A DNA stretch of 6,231 bases from Flavobacteriales bacterium (GTDB taxonomy: Bacteria > Bacteroidota > Bacteroidia > Flavobacteriales > Parvicellaceae), in assembly GCA_014239715.1 (NCBI GenBank), contig JAAZYJ010000124.1:1-6231 (forward strand). The letters run 5' to 3'. The translations under genes were made by a program, and so were the position numbers. Of this stretch, positions 1 through 6,231 are shown one piece after another. The number at the start of each line of letters is the position of its first letter. Positions within the stretch are counted from its first letter, which is position 1. Under the pieces are notes generated by a model. It was not told the origin of the DNA and made no database searches. It worked only from the letters and a program-made list of their open reading frames with translations.

Positions 1-1
1 A

Positions 2-1018
2 CTATTCATTTCTACGACAGAAGTATTGAATGCCGTTTATTTTTGGGAAGGTCCTGATGGGTTTAGCTCGGGAACAGCAAGTAATACTATTCCCAATCTT
101 GGCAGCAGCAATTCCGGAGATTATTCGATTTACCTGGAGGTGGATGGATGCAGTAGTGATACGTCCATTGCGTCGATAGAGGTGAACGAGTCCTACGACA
201 TTCAGCTGAATGAAACAATCTGTTCTAATGAAACCATTGTATTTGGTCCGGATGAATTAAATGAGTCTGGCGTCTATATTCAAAACCTGCATTCTGTGGC
301 CGGTTGCGATTCCATAGTCCAGCTGGACCTGACCGTTAATCCTGCCCACAGCTTTACGATCGATACGGCTATATGTGATGGAGAGTCCATCGTATATGAA
401 GGGCTGACTATGACCACTTCAGGAACATATCCTTTCAATTTATCGACAACATTGGGTTGCGACTCGATTATTACCTATGAGCTGATTGTTCATTCCATTC
501 CGAGTGCTCCATTACTTTCATCAAACAGTCCTCTAGAATGCCCGGGAGATTTGTATGAGCTAAGCTTAGCACCTGTGGCTGATGGATTTTACGAATGGAC
601 TGGACCAAATGATTTTACTTCTACAGAAGAAACGATTGAGTTCAGTGCGCAGATTGAGGATATGGGAACGTATACAGCTATGGTAACCGTAAATGGTTGT
701 GAATCTCCACTGTCTGATACAGAACTGGAAATCATTAATATTTATTCCTTTGATGATTTTGATTTCCCTAATGTTCTTACACCAAATGGAGATGAGTCTA
801 ATGATGTATTTGATCTTGAGGCTTATTTCAAAACCTGCAAACCCTATGAAATGATGCTCTTTGACCGCTGGGGAATTTTGGTATACAGCCATAAGGAAAA
901 TGAAGAACCATTTAGTGGACTTTCTTTGGATGGATCAGAATTAATGCAGGGAGTTTATACCTATAAACTGGTCTTTGAAGAAGGTATGAAGCAGGGGTTC
1001 ATTCATCTCATCAGATAA
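2..1018 (+). CDS. T9SS type B sorting domain-containing secreted protein, Ig/PKD-like modules (3' part only)
   Basis: The frame is open from base 2 with no stop, so the true start lies upstream; the TTG at 26 is internal to a domain and is not a credible start. 338 residues are visible. In order: an Ig/PKD-like module (about 1-62, motif WEGPDGF), two 51-residue repeats (about 57-158, each with an IC...GCDSI pattern), a second Ig/PKD-like module (about 167-246, motif WTGPNDF, with C180 and C233 as a possible disulfide), and a C-terminal domain (255-338) with FPNVLTPNGDESNDVF, a DRWG motif and GVYTYKLVF. That last domain is the gliding-motility-associated / CHU_C type, known in Bacteroidota as the type B signal for export by T9SS and attachment to the cell surface. 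The protein is therefore inferred to be secreted or surface-bound, perhaps adhesive; no catalytic module is visible. It converges on the HAD gene, with only 3 bases between the two stop codons. Confidence 0.93.
   Translation, partial: LFISTTEVLNAVYFWEGPDGFSSGTASNTIPNLGSSNSGDYSIYLEVDGCSSDTSIASIEVNESYDIQLNETICSNETIVFGPDELNESGVYIQNLHSVAGCDSIVQLDLTVNPAHSFTIDTAICDGESIVYEGLTMTTSGTYPFNLSTTLGCDSIITYELIVHSIPSAPLLSSNSPLECPGDLYELSLAPVADGFYEWTGPNDFTSTEETIEFSAQIEDMGTYTAMVTVNGCESPLSDTELEIINIYSFDDFDFPNVLTPNGDESNDVFDLEAYFKTCKPYEMMLFDRWGILVYSHKENEEPFSGLSLDGSELMQGVYTYKLVFEEGMKQGFIHLIR
194..499 (+). repeat. Two tandem 51-residue (153-nt) coding repeats in the surface protein
   Basis: Two consecutive units (194-346 and 347-499) share the frame and keep exactly the same spacing: IC-x2-E near the start, an SG-x-Y turn in the middle, and GCDSI near the end, closing with L-x-V. 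Cysteines fall at visible residues 74 and 102 in unit one and 125 and 153 in unit two, both 28 apart, suggesting one disulfide per unit. The nucleotide sequences have diverged although GCDS is kept (ggttgcgattcc versus ggttgcgactcg), so this is an old protein-level duplication, not a recent DNA repeat. Similar Cys-bearing units are common in long Bacteroidota adhesin-like proteins; more copies could lie upstream. Confidence 0.8.
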
Positions 1019-1021
1019 AAC

Positions 1022-1639
1022 TCAAATCAGCTCTTTTATTCTTTCAAAATCCTGAATACTTCGGTAAAAGATAGTTTGCATTCCTGCTTTCTGGGCGCCT
1101 TCTATATGCTGCGGAGAATCATCGATGAACAGGAAGTCTTCAGCAAGTATACCAAGCTGACTGGCTACCCAGCCAAATGTATCGGGTTCTGGTTTTCTTT
1201 TTCCAATAAGGTGCGAAAAGTAGCACTTTTTAAAGAGCAGCTCCAGATTGGAATAAGGCGTCTTTTGCAGTGCATTCATTGCTTTTTCAAGATGAATTTC
1301 ATTTGTATTGCTCAACATGTAGCACGGAACTTTTGACGATATTTCCTGAATACAATCGAGCTTTTCCAGAGGGAATTCACCGATCATAGCATTCCAGGCA
1401 TCAACAATTTGTTCCCTGTGGATGGAATGGTGTACAAGGGCAGATAGCTGATCAATAAAATAATCACTTGAGACTTTTCCTGTTTCAAATGAATCAAAGA
1501 GGCTACTTTGATCAAACTGATTGTACAGGTCTGAAGCATTTTGTACCCCCAGATCTGAAAATGCATCAATGGTCTTCTGATAATTCACATCAATAATCAC
1601 CCCTCCAAGATCAAACAATACCGCTCTAATTTCTTTCAT
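1022..1639 (-). CDS. HAD family hydrolase, subfamily IA (YihX-like phosphatase)
   Basis: A complete 205-residue protein, normal length for a small HAD-IA phosphatase. All four HAD motifs are present: motif I FDLGGVIID with nucleophile D10; motif II LSN with S110; motif III KRKPEP with K149; motif IV FIDDSP with D173 and D174. The second Asp of the usual DxD is replaced by Gly (G12), as is normal in the DLGGV/DLGNV branch that includes E. coli YihX, so it is not a sign of decay. The region between motifs I and II matches a helical C1 cap. It probably dephosphorylates a small cytosolic phosphomonoester such as a sugar phosphate; the substrate cannot be told. The ATG at 1637-1639 is the only sensible start, with a weak AGGA about 10 nt upstream. 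It is divergent from hemA and convergent with the surface-protein gene. The upstream region carries a possible activator box and -7 element. Confidence 0.93.
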   Translation of the reverse strand: MKEIRAVLFDLGGVIIDVNYQKTIDAFSDLGVQNASDLYNQFDQSSLFDSFETGKVSSDYFIDQLSALVHHSIHREQIVDAWNAMIGEFPLEKLDCIQEISSKVPCYMLSNTNEIHLEKAMNALQKTPYSNLELLFKKCYFSHLIGKRKPEPDTFGWVASQLGILAEDFLFIDDSPQHIEGAQKAGMQTIFYRSIQDFERIKELI

Positions 1640-1676
1640 GTATTCATTGTCCTAAAGAATGTGTAAAAATCCCATT

Positions 1677-1718
1677 CAAATATGGAATTTATTTGGCAAT
1701 ATGACACTATTATGACAT
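1677..1718 (-). promoter_or_regulatory. Possible promoter of the HAD gene: PHO-box-like tandem repeat plus -7-like element
   Basis: On the minus strand, 1718-1701 reads ATGTCATAATAGTGTCAT: two TGTCA half-sites 11 bp apart. This agrees at 15 of 18 positions with the enterobacterial PHO-box consensus (CTGTCATAWAWCTGTCAY), counted by eye. After 16 bp comes CATATTTG (1684-1677), one base off the Bacteroidota -7 consensus TAnnTTTG. The tandem repeat covers the place where a -33 TTG would sit, and no TTG is found at the usual spacing, which is how an activator-dependent promoter looks. Transcription would start near 1670-1673, leaving a leader of about 30 nt. The elements are seen; the function is inferred, and PhoB specificity in this phylum is not assumed. 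The same box could act on hemA, lying 46 nt before its preferred GTG start. Confidence 0.35.
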
Positions 1719-1764
1719 TTTTTTCTTGCTGACTCACGATATTTGTCCTGTAGTTGAATTATTA

Positions 1765-2991
1765 GTGTTAGAGAACTTATATATCCACGCATTCACTCAC
1801 AGAAATCTTGATGTGAGTAAGATAGGAATGTTGCATATTGATTTAGAAAATCAAAAAGAGCGACTTTCCCAGATCAAAACGCATTTTGCTTGTCAAGAAC
1901 TGATGTACTTATCTACCTGCAACAGGGTGGAGCTTACGATTGTATCCGAAAAAAACATCCCAACAGCAGAGCTGCTTCTTGCTCTTTATCCCGAGCTTTC
2001 ATCTAAAGATATTGAACTGCTCGGTAGTAAGGCAGAACCTTTCTCTGGCAAAAAAGCGGTTCGCCATGCACTTTCCGTGGCTTCTTCTATTGAATCAATG
2101 ATCGTTGGAGAGAGAGAAATAATTACACAGGTCCGAACAGCATTTGAGAACTCAAGAGCTAATGGATTGACGGGTGACTTTATCCGATTGCTTACAAAAA
2201 AGGTAATTGAAACCGCAAAAAAAGTATACACGGAAACCAATATCGCGAAGAAACCCGTTTCTGTCGTTTCACTGGCATATCACAAGCTCAAAAGCCTCAA
2301 TATTTCACTGGATTCCAGAATATTGATCGTAGGTGCCGGACAAACAAATACCAGAATGTGCAAGTTTTTGAAGAAGCATGGCTACAGTAACTTTACGGTA
2401 TTCAATCGTTCCATTGTAAACGGGAATAAGCTTGCTATGGAAATCGAAGGTCAATCACATAAGCTCTCTGAATTAAAGAATTTTACCAATGGATTTGATG
2501 TCTTACTTACATGTACCTCATCCGAAAAGGCAATTATCGATTTGCCTCTTTACACGCAATTGCTTCAGGGAGAAACCGACAAGAAAACAATCATAGATAT
2601 TGCCATTCCACAGGATATTGATTCTTCCATCATAGAAGAGCACCATGTACGCTATGTTTCTATTGATTATCTTCAGAAAGTGTCTGATGAAAATCAGAAA
2701 GTAAGAGGAAAAGAAGTCCTTCAGGTCAAGGCTATTGTGAAATCAGCACAGAACTCATTTGTGAAATTGATGGAAGAAAGAAGTGTCGAAATTGCCATGA
2801 AGGATGTTCCGGCACAAATCAAGCAAATCAGAAAATCTGCAGTGACCGAGGTCTTCAAGCAGGACATTGAAAACCTGGACCCCGAAACTCGTGAAGTTTT
2901 CGATAAGGTACTGGGTTACGTGGAAAAAAAATACATTAGTGGACCGATGAAACTGGCCAAAGAAATAATATTAAAGAATGCTTCACACTAA
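1765..2991 (+). CDS. hemA: Glutamyl-tRNA reductase (HemA)
   Basis: Catalyses the NADPH-dependent reduction of glutamyl-tRNA(Glu) to glutamate-1-semialdehyde, the first committed step of C5-pathway tetrapyrrole synthesis. From the GTG at 1765 it has 408 residues, typical for the family. Features in that numbering: ITH-like FTH near residue 10; STCNRVE with catalytic Cys52 around 50-56; the signature VASSIESMIVGEREIITQVR around 105-124; a Rossmann motif ILIVGAGQTN around 186-195; DIAIPQDID around 278-286; then the long spinal helix and the C-terminal dimerisation helices. The frame is open back to 1705. A TTG at 1726 would add 13 residues (MLTHDICPVVELL) that do not look like the family, whose proteins begin 3-8 residues before the first beta strand. 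The GTG gives MLENLYIHAFTH, which fits, so it is preferred; neither start has a good ribosome binding site. It overlaps hemC by 14 nt and is the first gene of the hem run. Confidence 0.96.
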   Translation: MLENLYIHAFTHRNLDVSKIGMLHIDLENQKERLSQIKTHFACQELMYLSTCNRVELTIVSEKNIPTAELLLALYPELSSKDIELLGSKAEPFSGKKAVRHALSVASSIESMIVGEREIITQVRTAFENSRANGLTGDFIRLLTKKVIETAKKVYTETNIAKKPVSVVSLAYHKLKSLNISLDSRILIVGAGQTNTRMCKFLKKHGYSNFTVFNRSIVNGNKLAMEIEGQSHKLSELKNFTNGFDVLLTCTSSEKAIIDLPLYTQLLQGETDKKTIIDIAIPQDIDSSIIEEHHVRYVSIDYLQKVSDENQKVRGKEVLQVKAIVKSAQNSFVKLMEERSVEIAMKDVPAQIKQIRKSAVTEVFKQDIENLDPETREVFDKVLGYVEKKYISGPMKLAKEIILKNASH

Positions 2992-3874
2992 GACAATTAC
3001 CATCGGAACAAGAGGAAGTGATTTGGCACTCTGGCAGGCCAATCACATTAAATCTCAGCTGAATAGTATCGGTAAGGATGTGCAAATAGAGGTCATTAAA
3101 ACCAAAGGCGATCGCATTCAGGATATGAGCTTTGACAAAATGGAAGGCAAAGGGTTTTTTACCAAAGAAATTGAAGTTGCCCTGCTCAATCATGATATTG
3201 ACCTGGCCGTACATTCACACAAAGATCTCGAAACCACACCTCCAGAAGGTTTAATGGTTTCAGCCGTTTCTTCGAGGGGAAATCCGTGTGAGCTCTTGCT
3301 CATTCGCAAAGAGATGCACGATGCAGATGCCCTTTGGGAGCTCAAAAAAGATGCAGTTATTGGAACCTCCGCTGCCAGAAGAAAATCTCAGCTGCTTGCT
3401 TTGCGCCTGGATGTGGAAATCAAAGATTTAAGAGGAAACGTGACCACCAGAATTGCAAAATTGCGAACCGGAGAATTCGATGCCATATTGCTTGCAAAAG
3501 CAGGAGTGGATAGATTGAATCTGGATCTTTCAGATCTGGTCATGGTAGACCTCACACCTGAAGAATTTGTTCCTGCACCTGCACAGGGAGTTCTTGCACT
3601 TCAGATCCGTTCCAGCGACACAGAATTACATCAAACATTGCAGGCCATTAATGATGCACAAATTCAGAAACACGTAGAATTAGAAAGAAAGGTCCTGAGC
3701 TTAATGGATGGAGGTTGCCAGCTACCACTTGGCGTTTATTGCGACGACAGATATGTGCATGTAGCCTATTCAGATGAGGCGATGCACCCATCTCGCTACT
3801 TTAGATTTCCCTACAAGGACACTCCGGAATTTGCCGAAAAAATAGTGGAGCATCTACAACATCAAAAGGTGTAA
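2978..3874 (+). CDS. hemC: Porphobilinogen deaminase / hydroxymethylbilane synthase (HemC)
   Basis: Joins four porphobilinogen molecules head to tail into hydroxymethylbilane, building on a covalently held dipyrromethane cofactor. 298 residues, slightly shorter than E. coli HemC (313). Domain 1 opens with ITIGTRGSDLALWQA (R12 and S14 match conserved substrate/cofactor contacts). The catalytic Asp is D83 in HSHKDLETTPPEG, the Bacteroidota form of the HSMKDVP motif. Domain 2 has GTSAARRKSQL (R134, R135) and LRGNVTTR (R152, R158), the expected cofactor-binding arginines. VPAPAQGVLALQ is conserved, and domain 3 carries the cofactor-attachment Cys247 in DGGCQLPLG. All key residues are intact. The ATG at 2978 lies inside the end of hemA (14-nt overlap), and the stop shares one base with the hemD start (TAATG), pointing to translational coupling. 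Confidence 0.97.
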   Translation: MLHTKTITIGTRGSDLALWQANHIKSQLNSIGKDVQIEVIKTKGDRIQDMSFDKMEGKGFFTKEIEVALLNHDIDLAVHSHKDLETTPPEGLMVSAVSSRGNPCELLLIRKEMHDADALWELKKDAVIGTSAARRKSQLLALRLDVEIKDLRGNVTTRIAKLRTGEFDAILLAKAGVDRLNLDLSDLVMVDLTPEEFVPAPAQGVLALQIRSSDTELHQTLQAINDAQIQKHVELERKVLSLMDGGCQLPLGVYCDDRYVHVAYSDEAMHPSRYFRFPYKDTPEFAEKIVEHLQHQKV

Positions 3875-4533
3875 TGTCCGTTTTTATTTCCAAGAACGAG
3901 AATGATCTGGGCGACCTTCCCGAATTTTTGAATTCCAGGAATACATCAGCTCAATGTACTTCCCTTATACATTTTGAATCACTTGACTTTGCTCTTGATT
4001 CCTCCTTTGAAGTCATTTTTTTTCCGAGTATACGCGCTGCACAGTTCCTTATCGAATCCGACAAGCTAGATCGGTCTGATTATGTGCTTGCCTGTAGCGG
4101 AAACCAGACCAGCCAGCGCTTGCATGAGCTGGGCTACCACTGCGAATTTGTTGGCAAGAATGCCGGCAATCCTGCCGAGGTTTCCAAAAACTTCTCAGAA
4201 TGGCTGGGAACAAGAAAGGTCTTGCTTCCTCATTCCAATTTGTCGGCTCTTTCCATAAGCAACCATATTCCAAAGGATCAGCTGAATGCTGTTGAGGTTT
4301 ATCGAACTATCTTGTCTGAGACGCTTGTGAATCCTTGTGATATTTACGTATTCAGCAGCCCCAGCAATATCCAATCCTTTTTTTCGTGCAACGAGCTCAA
4401 AAATGGCTACAAAGTAATCGTCTGGGGTCAGGCATCTCGGAATGCTCTGGAATCCTTCGGACATCAAGCAGACCATGTGCTCAAGGAAGGTACACTGAAC
4501 GAATTAAAAGAATTATTAAAAGGCATTCTGTAA
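3874..4533 (+). CDS. hemD: Uroporphyrinogen-III synthase (HemD)
   Basis: Cyclises hydroxymethylbilane with inversion of ring D to uroporphyrinogen III, the branch point to heme and siroheme. 219 residues, at the short end of a family that is poorly conserved in sequence. The two-domain pattern is visible: VIFFPSIRAA (about 47-56, the FTS-type strand and helix), a VLACSGNQTSQRLHELGY block (71-88), KVLLPHSNLS (115-124), AVEVYRTIL (139-147, the linker returning to domain 1), YVFSSPSNIQSFF (158-170), and VIVWGQASRNALESFGHQ (181-198, equivalent to the usual aIG-x-T-x-x-aL-x-x-x-G). Identity rests on these motifs plus the position directly after hemC. The start ATG overlaps the hemC stop as TAATG, with AAAAGG in the end of hemC as a plausible ribosome binding site. 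The TAA is followed by 71 nt before the next gene, with no strong hairpin plus T-run. Confidence 0.92.
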   Translation: MSVFISKNENDLGDLPEFLNSRNTSAQCTSLIHFESLDFALDSSFEVIFFPSIRAAQFLIESDKLDRSDYVLACSGNQTSQRLHELGYHCEFVGKNAGNPAEVSKNFSEWLGTRKVLLPHSNLSALSISNHIPKDQLNAVEVYRTILSETLVNPCDIYVFSSPSNIQSFFSCNELKNGYKVIVWGQASRNALESFGHQADHVLKEGTLNELKELLKGIL

Positions 4534-4604
4534 ACTTGATGGCCCTTTAAACAATGGATTCCTTAAAATAGCGTTTTTAACTACAAGGATGTATCTTTAT
4601 TCAG

Positions 4605-6231
4605 ATGTCTCAGCTAAAAGTCATTTTACCTCTTCTCTTTTGCTCGCTGTTTATATATAGCAGCATGGCGCAGAACGGACCGCAACGGGTAAAACGCATT
4701 TTTGTGCAGGATTCTGTTGATCTGGATACCCTGAGCGTCTATCCCAAATCCTTTGAGGTGTTTCACGGAGAGAGGGCACTGCTTCCTTCAGAGTATACAC
4801 TCGATTTTTCAAGTGCGCTTTTTGTTTTAAAAGCACCGCTTGGCGATACCTTACTCTTCAGCTACAAAGTATTTCCATTTGATCTGTCCCGAAAATACAG
4901 TCTGCGCGATACAAGTATGATCTACTCGGTACAAAAAGACAATTACAACTTATTCAAAATCGAAGATTCCTATTCTGTGCAGGATGTTTTTGGAGGAAGC
5001 CAGCTCAACAAAAGCGGATCGATATCCAGGGGAGTATCTTTCGGCAACAGCCAGAACCTCGGCATCAATTCTTCACTGAATCTCGAGCTGTCCGGAGCGA
5101 TATCTTCTGAGCTAAAGATCCTGGCCTCTGTGTCGGATGCCAATATCCCTATTCAGCCCGATGGAAACACCAACAAGCTTCAGGAATTTGACAAGGTCTT
5201 CATTCAGATCTACAACGACCGCTTCAAGCTCATTGCCGGAGATTTCTGGCTGTCCAGACCGCAGGGATATTTTATGAACTATCAAAAACGAGCTCAGGGA
5301 CTTACCCTCAGCTACAACTGGAAAACAAAAAAGAACAACACCTGGTCCACCCAGCTAAGCGGTGCACTTTCCAAAGGAAAATTCAACAGACAGATTATTC
5401 AGGGAGTTGAGGCCAATCAGGGACCCTACAGACTAACGGGAGCCGAAAACGAACCCTTCATTGTGGTGCTTTCGGGAACCGAAAAAGTATTTATAGACGG
5501 CCGACTTCTTGAGCGAGGTCAGGAATATGATTATACCATTGATTACAATACCTCTGAGGTGGTTTTCACCTCCAGAAACCTCATTACCAAGGACTCGCGT
5601 ATTGTTGTCGAATTTCAATATTCAGATCAAAATTTTGCCAGGTCTCTCGTTCAGGAATCTTTAAGCTACAAAAGCGAAAAGCTCGACTTCTGGTTCAATA
5701 TGTACGGGGAACAAGACGCAAAAAACCAACCGCTGCAGCAGGAAATTTCACCTGAGCAACGATTCTATCTTTCTCAGATCGGCGACAGCCTGGATCTCGC
5801 CAACATCAGCTCCATTGATTCGATAGGTTTTTTCGACAATCAGAATTTATATAAGATGATCGATTCCTTAGGAATGGATTCTGTACTCGTATTCAGCGTA
5901 CATCCGGACTCAGCTGTGTACCGCGTGTATTTCGAATACGTGGGAAGCGGCAAGGGCGATTATGTGCTCGACGATTACAATGCACTGGGAAAGGTCTACC
6001 GCTGGGTAGCGCCTGTTGCAGGAGTTCCACAGGGAGACCACGTACCATCCCGTAGTATCATTACACCCAAAAAACGGCAGATGATCAGCAGCGGGATCAG
6101 GTGGAGTTATTCGAAGAACAGCTCCATAGAAAGCGAATGGGCCCTGAGCAACAACGACCTCAACACCTTTTCTTCGCAGGCCTCCAATGACAATATTGGA
6201 GTATCCAACAGAACACGATGGCTGAATACCA
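4605..6231 (+). CDS. Exported, probably outer-membrane beta-rich protein of unknown function (5' part only)
   Basis: An uninterrupted frame of 542 codons runs from the ATG at 4605 past the window end. An in-frame TAA at 4578-4580 and no other ATG in between fix the start; AAGGA sits 15 nt upstream, too far to be a normal ribosome binding site. Residues 1-22 are a signal peptide: K5, hydrophobic core ILPLLFCSLFIY, and cleavage expected after SMA (A22/Q23). The mature part has no obvious transmembrane helix but many alternating hydrophobic/polar strands rich in Tyr, Phe, Ser and Asn (for example NLELSGAISSELKILASVSD at 159-178, and 498-519), as in outer-membrane barrels. Striking blocks are SRGVSFGNSQNLGINSS (141-157), IPIQPDGNTNKLQEFDKVF (181-199), LIAGDFWLSRPQGYF (209-223), NQGPYRLTGAENEPFIVVLS (271-290) and YDYTIDYNTSEVVFT (308-322). 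I recognise these as a pattern recurring in long uncharacterised Bacteroidota proteins, from memory only. Function unknown. It may be transcribed with hemACD. C-ending codons such as AAC look more frequent than in hemA. Confidence 0.85.
   Translation, partial: MSQLKVILPLLFCSLFIYSSMAQNGPQRVKRIFVQDSVDLDTLSVYPKSFEVFHGERALLPSEYTLDFSSALFVLKAPLGDTLLFSYKVFPFDLSRKYSLRDTSMIYSVQKDNYNLFKIEDSYSVQDVFGGSQLNKSGSISRGVSFGNSQNLGINSSLNLELSGAISSELKILASVSDANIPIQPDGNTNKLQEFDKVFIQIYNDRFKLIAGDFWLSRPQGYFMNYQKRAQGLTLSYNWKTKKNNTWSTQLSGALSKGKFNRQIIQGVEANQGPYRLTGAENEPFIVVLSGTEKVFIDGRLLERGQEYDYTIDYNTSEVVFTSRNLITKDSRIVVEFQYSDQNFARSLVQESLSYKSEKLDFWFNMYGEQDAKNQPLQQEISPEQRFYLSQIGDSLDLANISSIDSIGFFDNQNLYKMIDSLGMDSVLVFSVHPDSAVYRVYFEYVGSGKGDYVLDDYNALGKVYRWVAPVAGVPQGDHVPSRSIITPKKRQMISSGIRWSYSKNSSIESEWALSNNDLNTFSSQASNDNIGVSNRTRWLNT

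Noticed and set aside
566..892. 108-codon minus-strand frame inside the surface-protein gene
   Set aside because: It lies wholly opposite a well-supported coding region with recognisable domains, and its translation has no recognisable motif and an unnatural composition.
1076..1336. 86-codon plus-strand frame opposite the HAD gene
   Set aside because: Antisense to HAD motifs II and III and matching no known family; a shadow of the real gene.
1738..1745. GATATTTG as a -7 element for hemA
   Set aside because: Matches seven of eight consensus positions but has no TTG 17-23 bp upstream; too weak to annotate alone, so the hemA promoter remains unassigned.
2936..3214. 92-codon minus-strand frame across the hemA/hemC junction
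   Set aside because: Opposite conserved hemC domain 1; no motif or ribosome binding site.
4049..4476. Two minus-strand frames opposite hemD (4049-4273 and 4195-4476)
   Set aside because: They overlap each other and hemD, whose motifs and coupling to hemC support the plus strand; the translations resemble nothing known.
4518..4560. AAAGG...CCTTT inverted repeat at the end of hemD as a terminator
   Set aside because: Only about 5 bp of stem with a loop over 20 nt and no T-run directly after it.
4592..4599. TATCTTTA as a -7 element for the outer-membrane gene
   Set aside because: One base off the consensus but with no -33 TTG at proper spacing, and it would put the transcript start at the ATG itself.
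4589..4660. Alternative ATG at 4589 with AAGGA overlapping it, before the outer-membrane gene
   Set aside because: The frame ends at a TAG after 23 codons; it could only be a leader peptide, and nothing else in the sequence supports that.

Overview
The window reads as a piece of a Bacteroidota chromosome (Flavobacteriia, Cytophagia or Saprospiria type; the exact class cannot be fixed from sequence alone). The reasons are a secreted modular protein ending in a type IX secretion (T9SS) type B sorting domain, a GluTR of the Bacteroidota kind in a tight hemA-hemC-hemD run, a large outer-membrane-type protein with a classical signal peptide, and genes that mostly lack strong Shine-Dalgarno sites.

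Layout: (1) 2-1018, plus strand: the 3' end of a secreted multidomain protein, with an Ig/PKD-like module, two 51-residue Cys-containing repeats, a second Ig/PKD-like module and a T9SS type B C-terminal domain. (2) 1022-1639, minus strand: a complete HAD subfamily IA phosphatase, convergent with gene 1 and separated from its stop by 3 bases. (3) 1640-1764: the divergent control region between the HAD gene and hemA. It holds a tandem TGTCATA direct repeat with 11-bp periodicity that resembles a PHO box, followed on the minus strand by a Bacteroidota-like -7 element. (4) 1765-4533, plus strand: hemA, hemC and hemD, with 14-nt and 1-nt overlaps, a translationally coupled tetrapyrrole operon. (5) 4605-6231, plus strand: the first 542 codons of a large exported, probably outer-membrane beta-rich protein that runs off the window; I recognise its conserved sequence blocks as recurring in Bacteroidota but know no function for it.

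How the genes work together: HemA reduces glutamyl-tRNA to glutamate-1-semialdehyde at the start of the C5 pathway. HemC polymerises four porphobilinogens to hydroxymethylbilane, and HemD closes this to uroporphyrinogen III, the precursor of heme and siroheme. HemL and HemB, which act between HemA and HemC, and HemE, which acts after HemD, are not in the window. The HAD phosphatase and the cell-surface protein have no evident link to this pathway. The outer-membrane protein lies only 71 nt after hemD on the same strand with no convincing terminator between them, so co-transcription is possible.

No RNA genes, CRISPR arrays, insertion sequences or attachment sites were seen, and no stretch over 300 bases lacks a gene. 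The most interesting points are the PHO-box-like tandem repeat placed where a -33 element would sit upstream of a phosphatase gene, and the uncharacterised outer-membrane protein following hemACD, which carries a short beta-strand block reminiscent of the T9SS translocon protein SprA.
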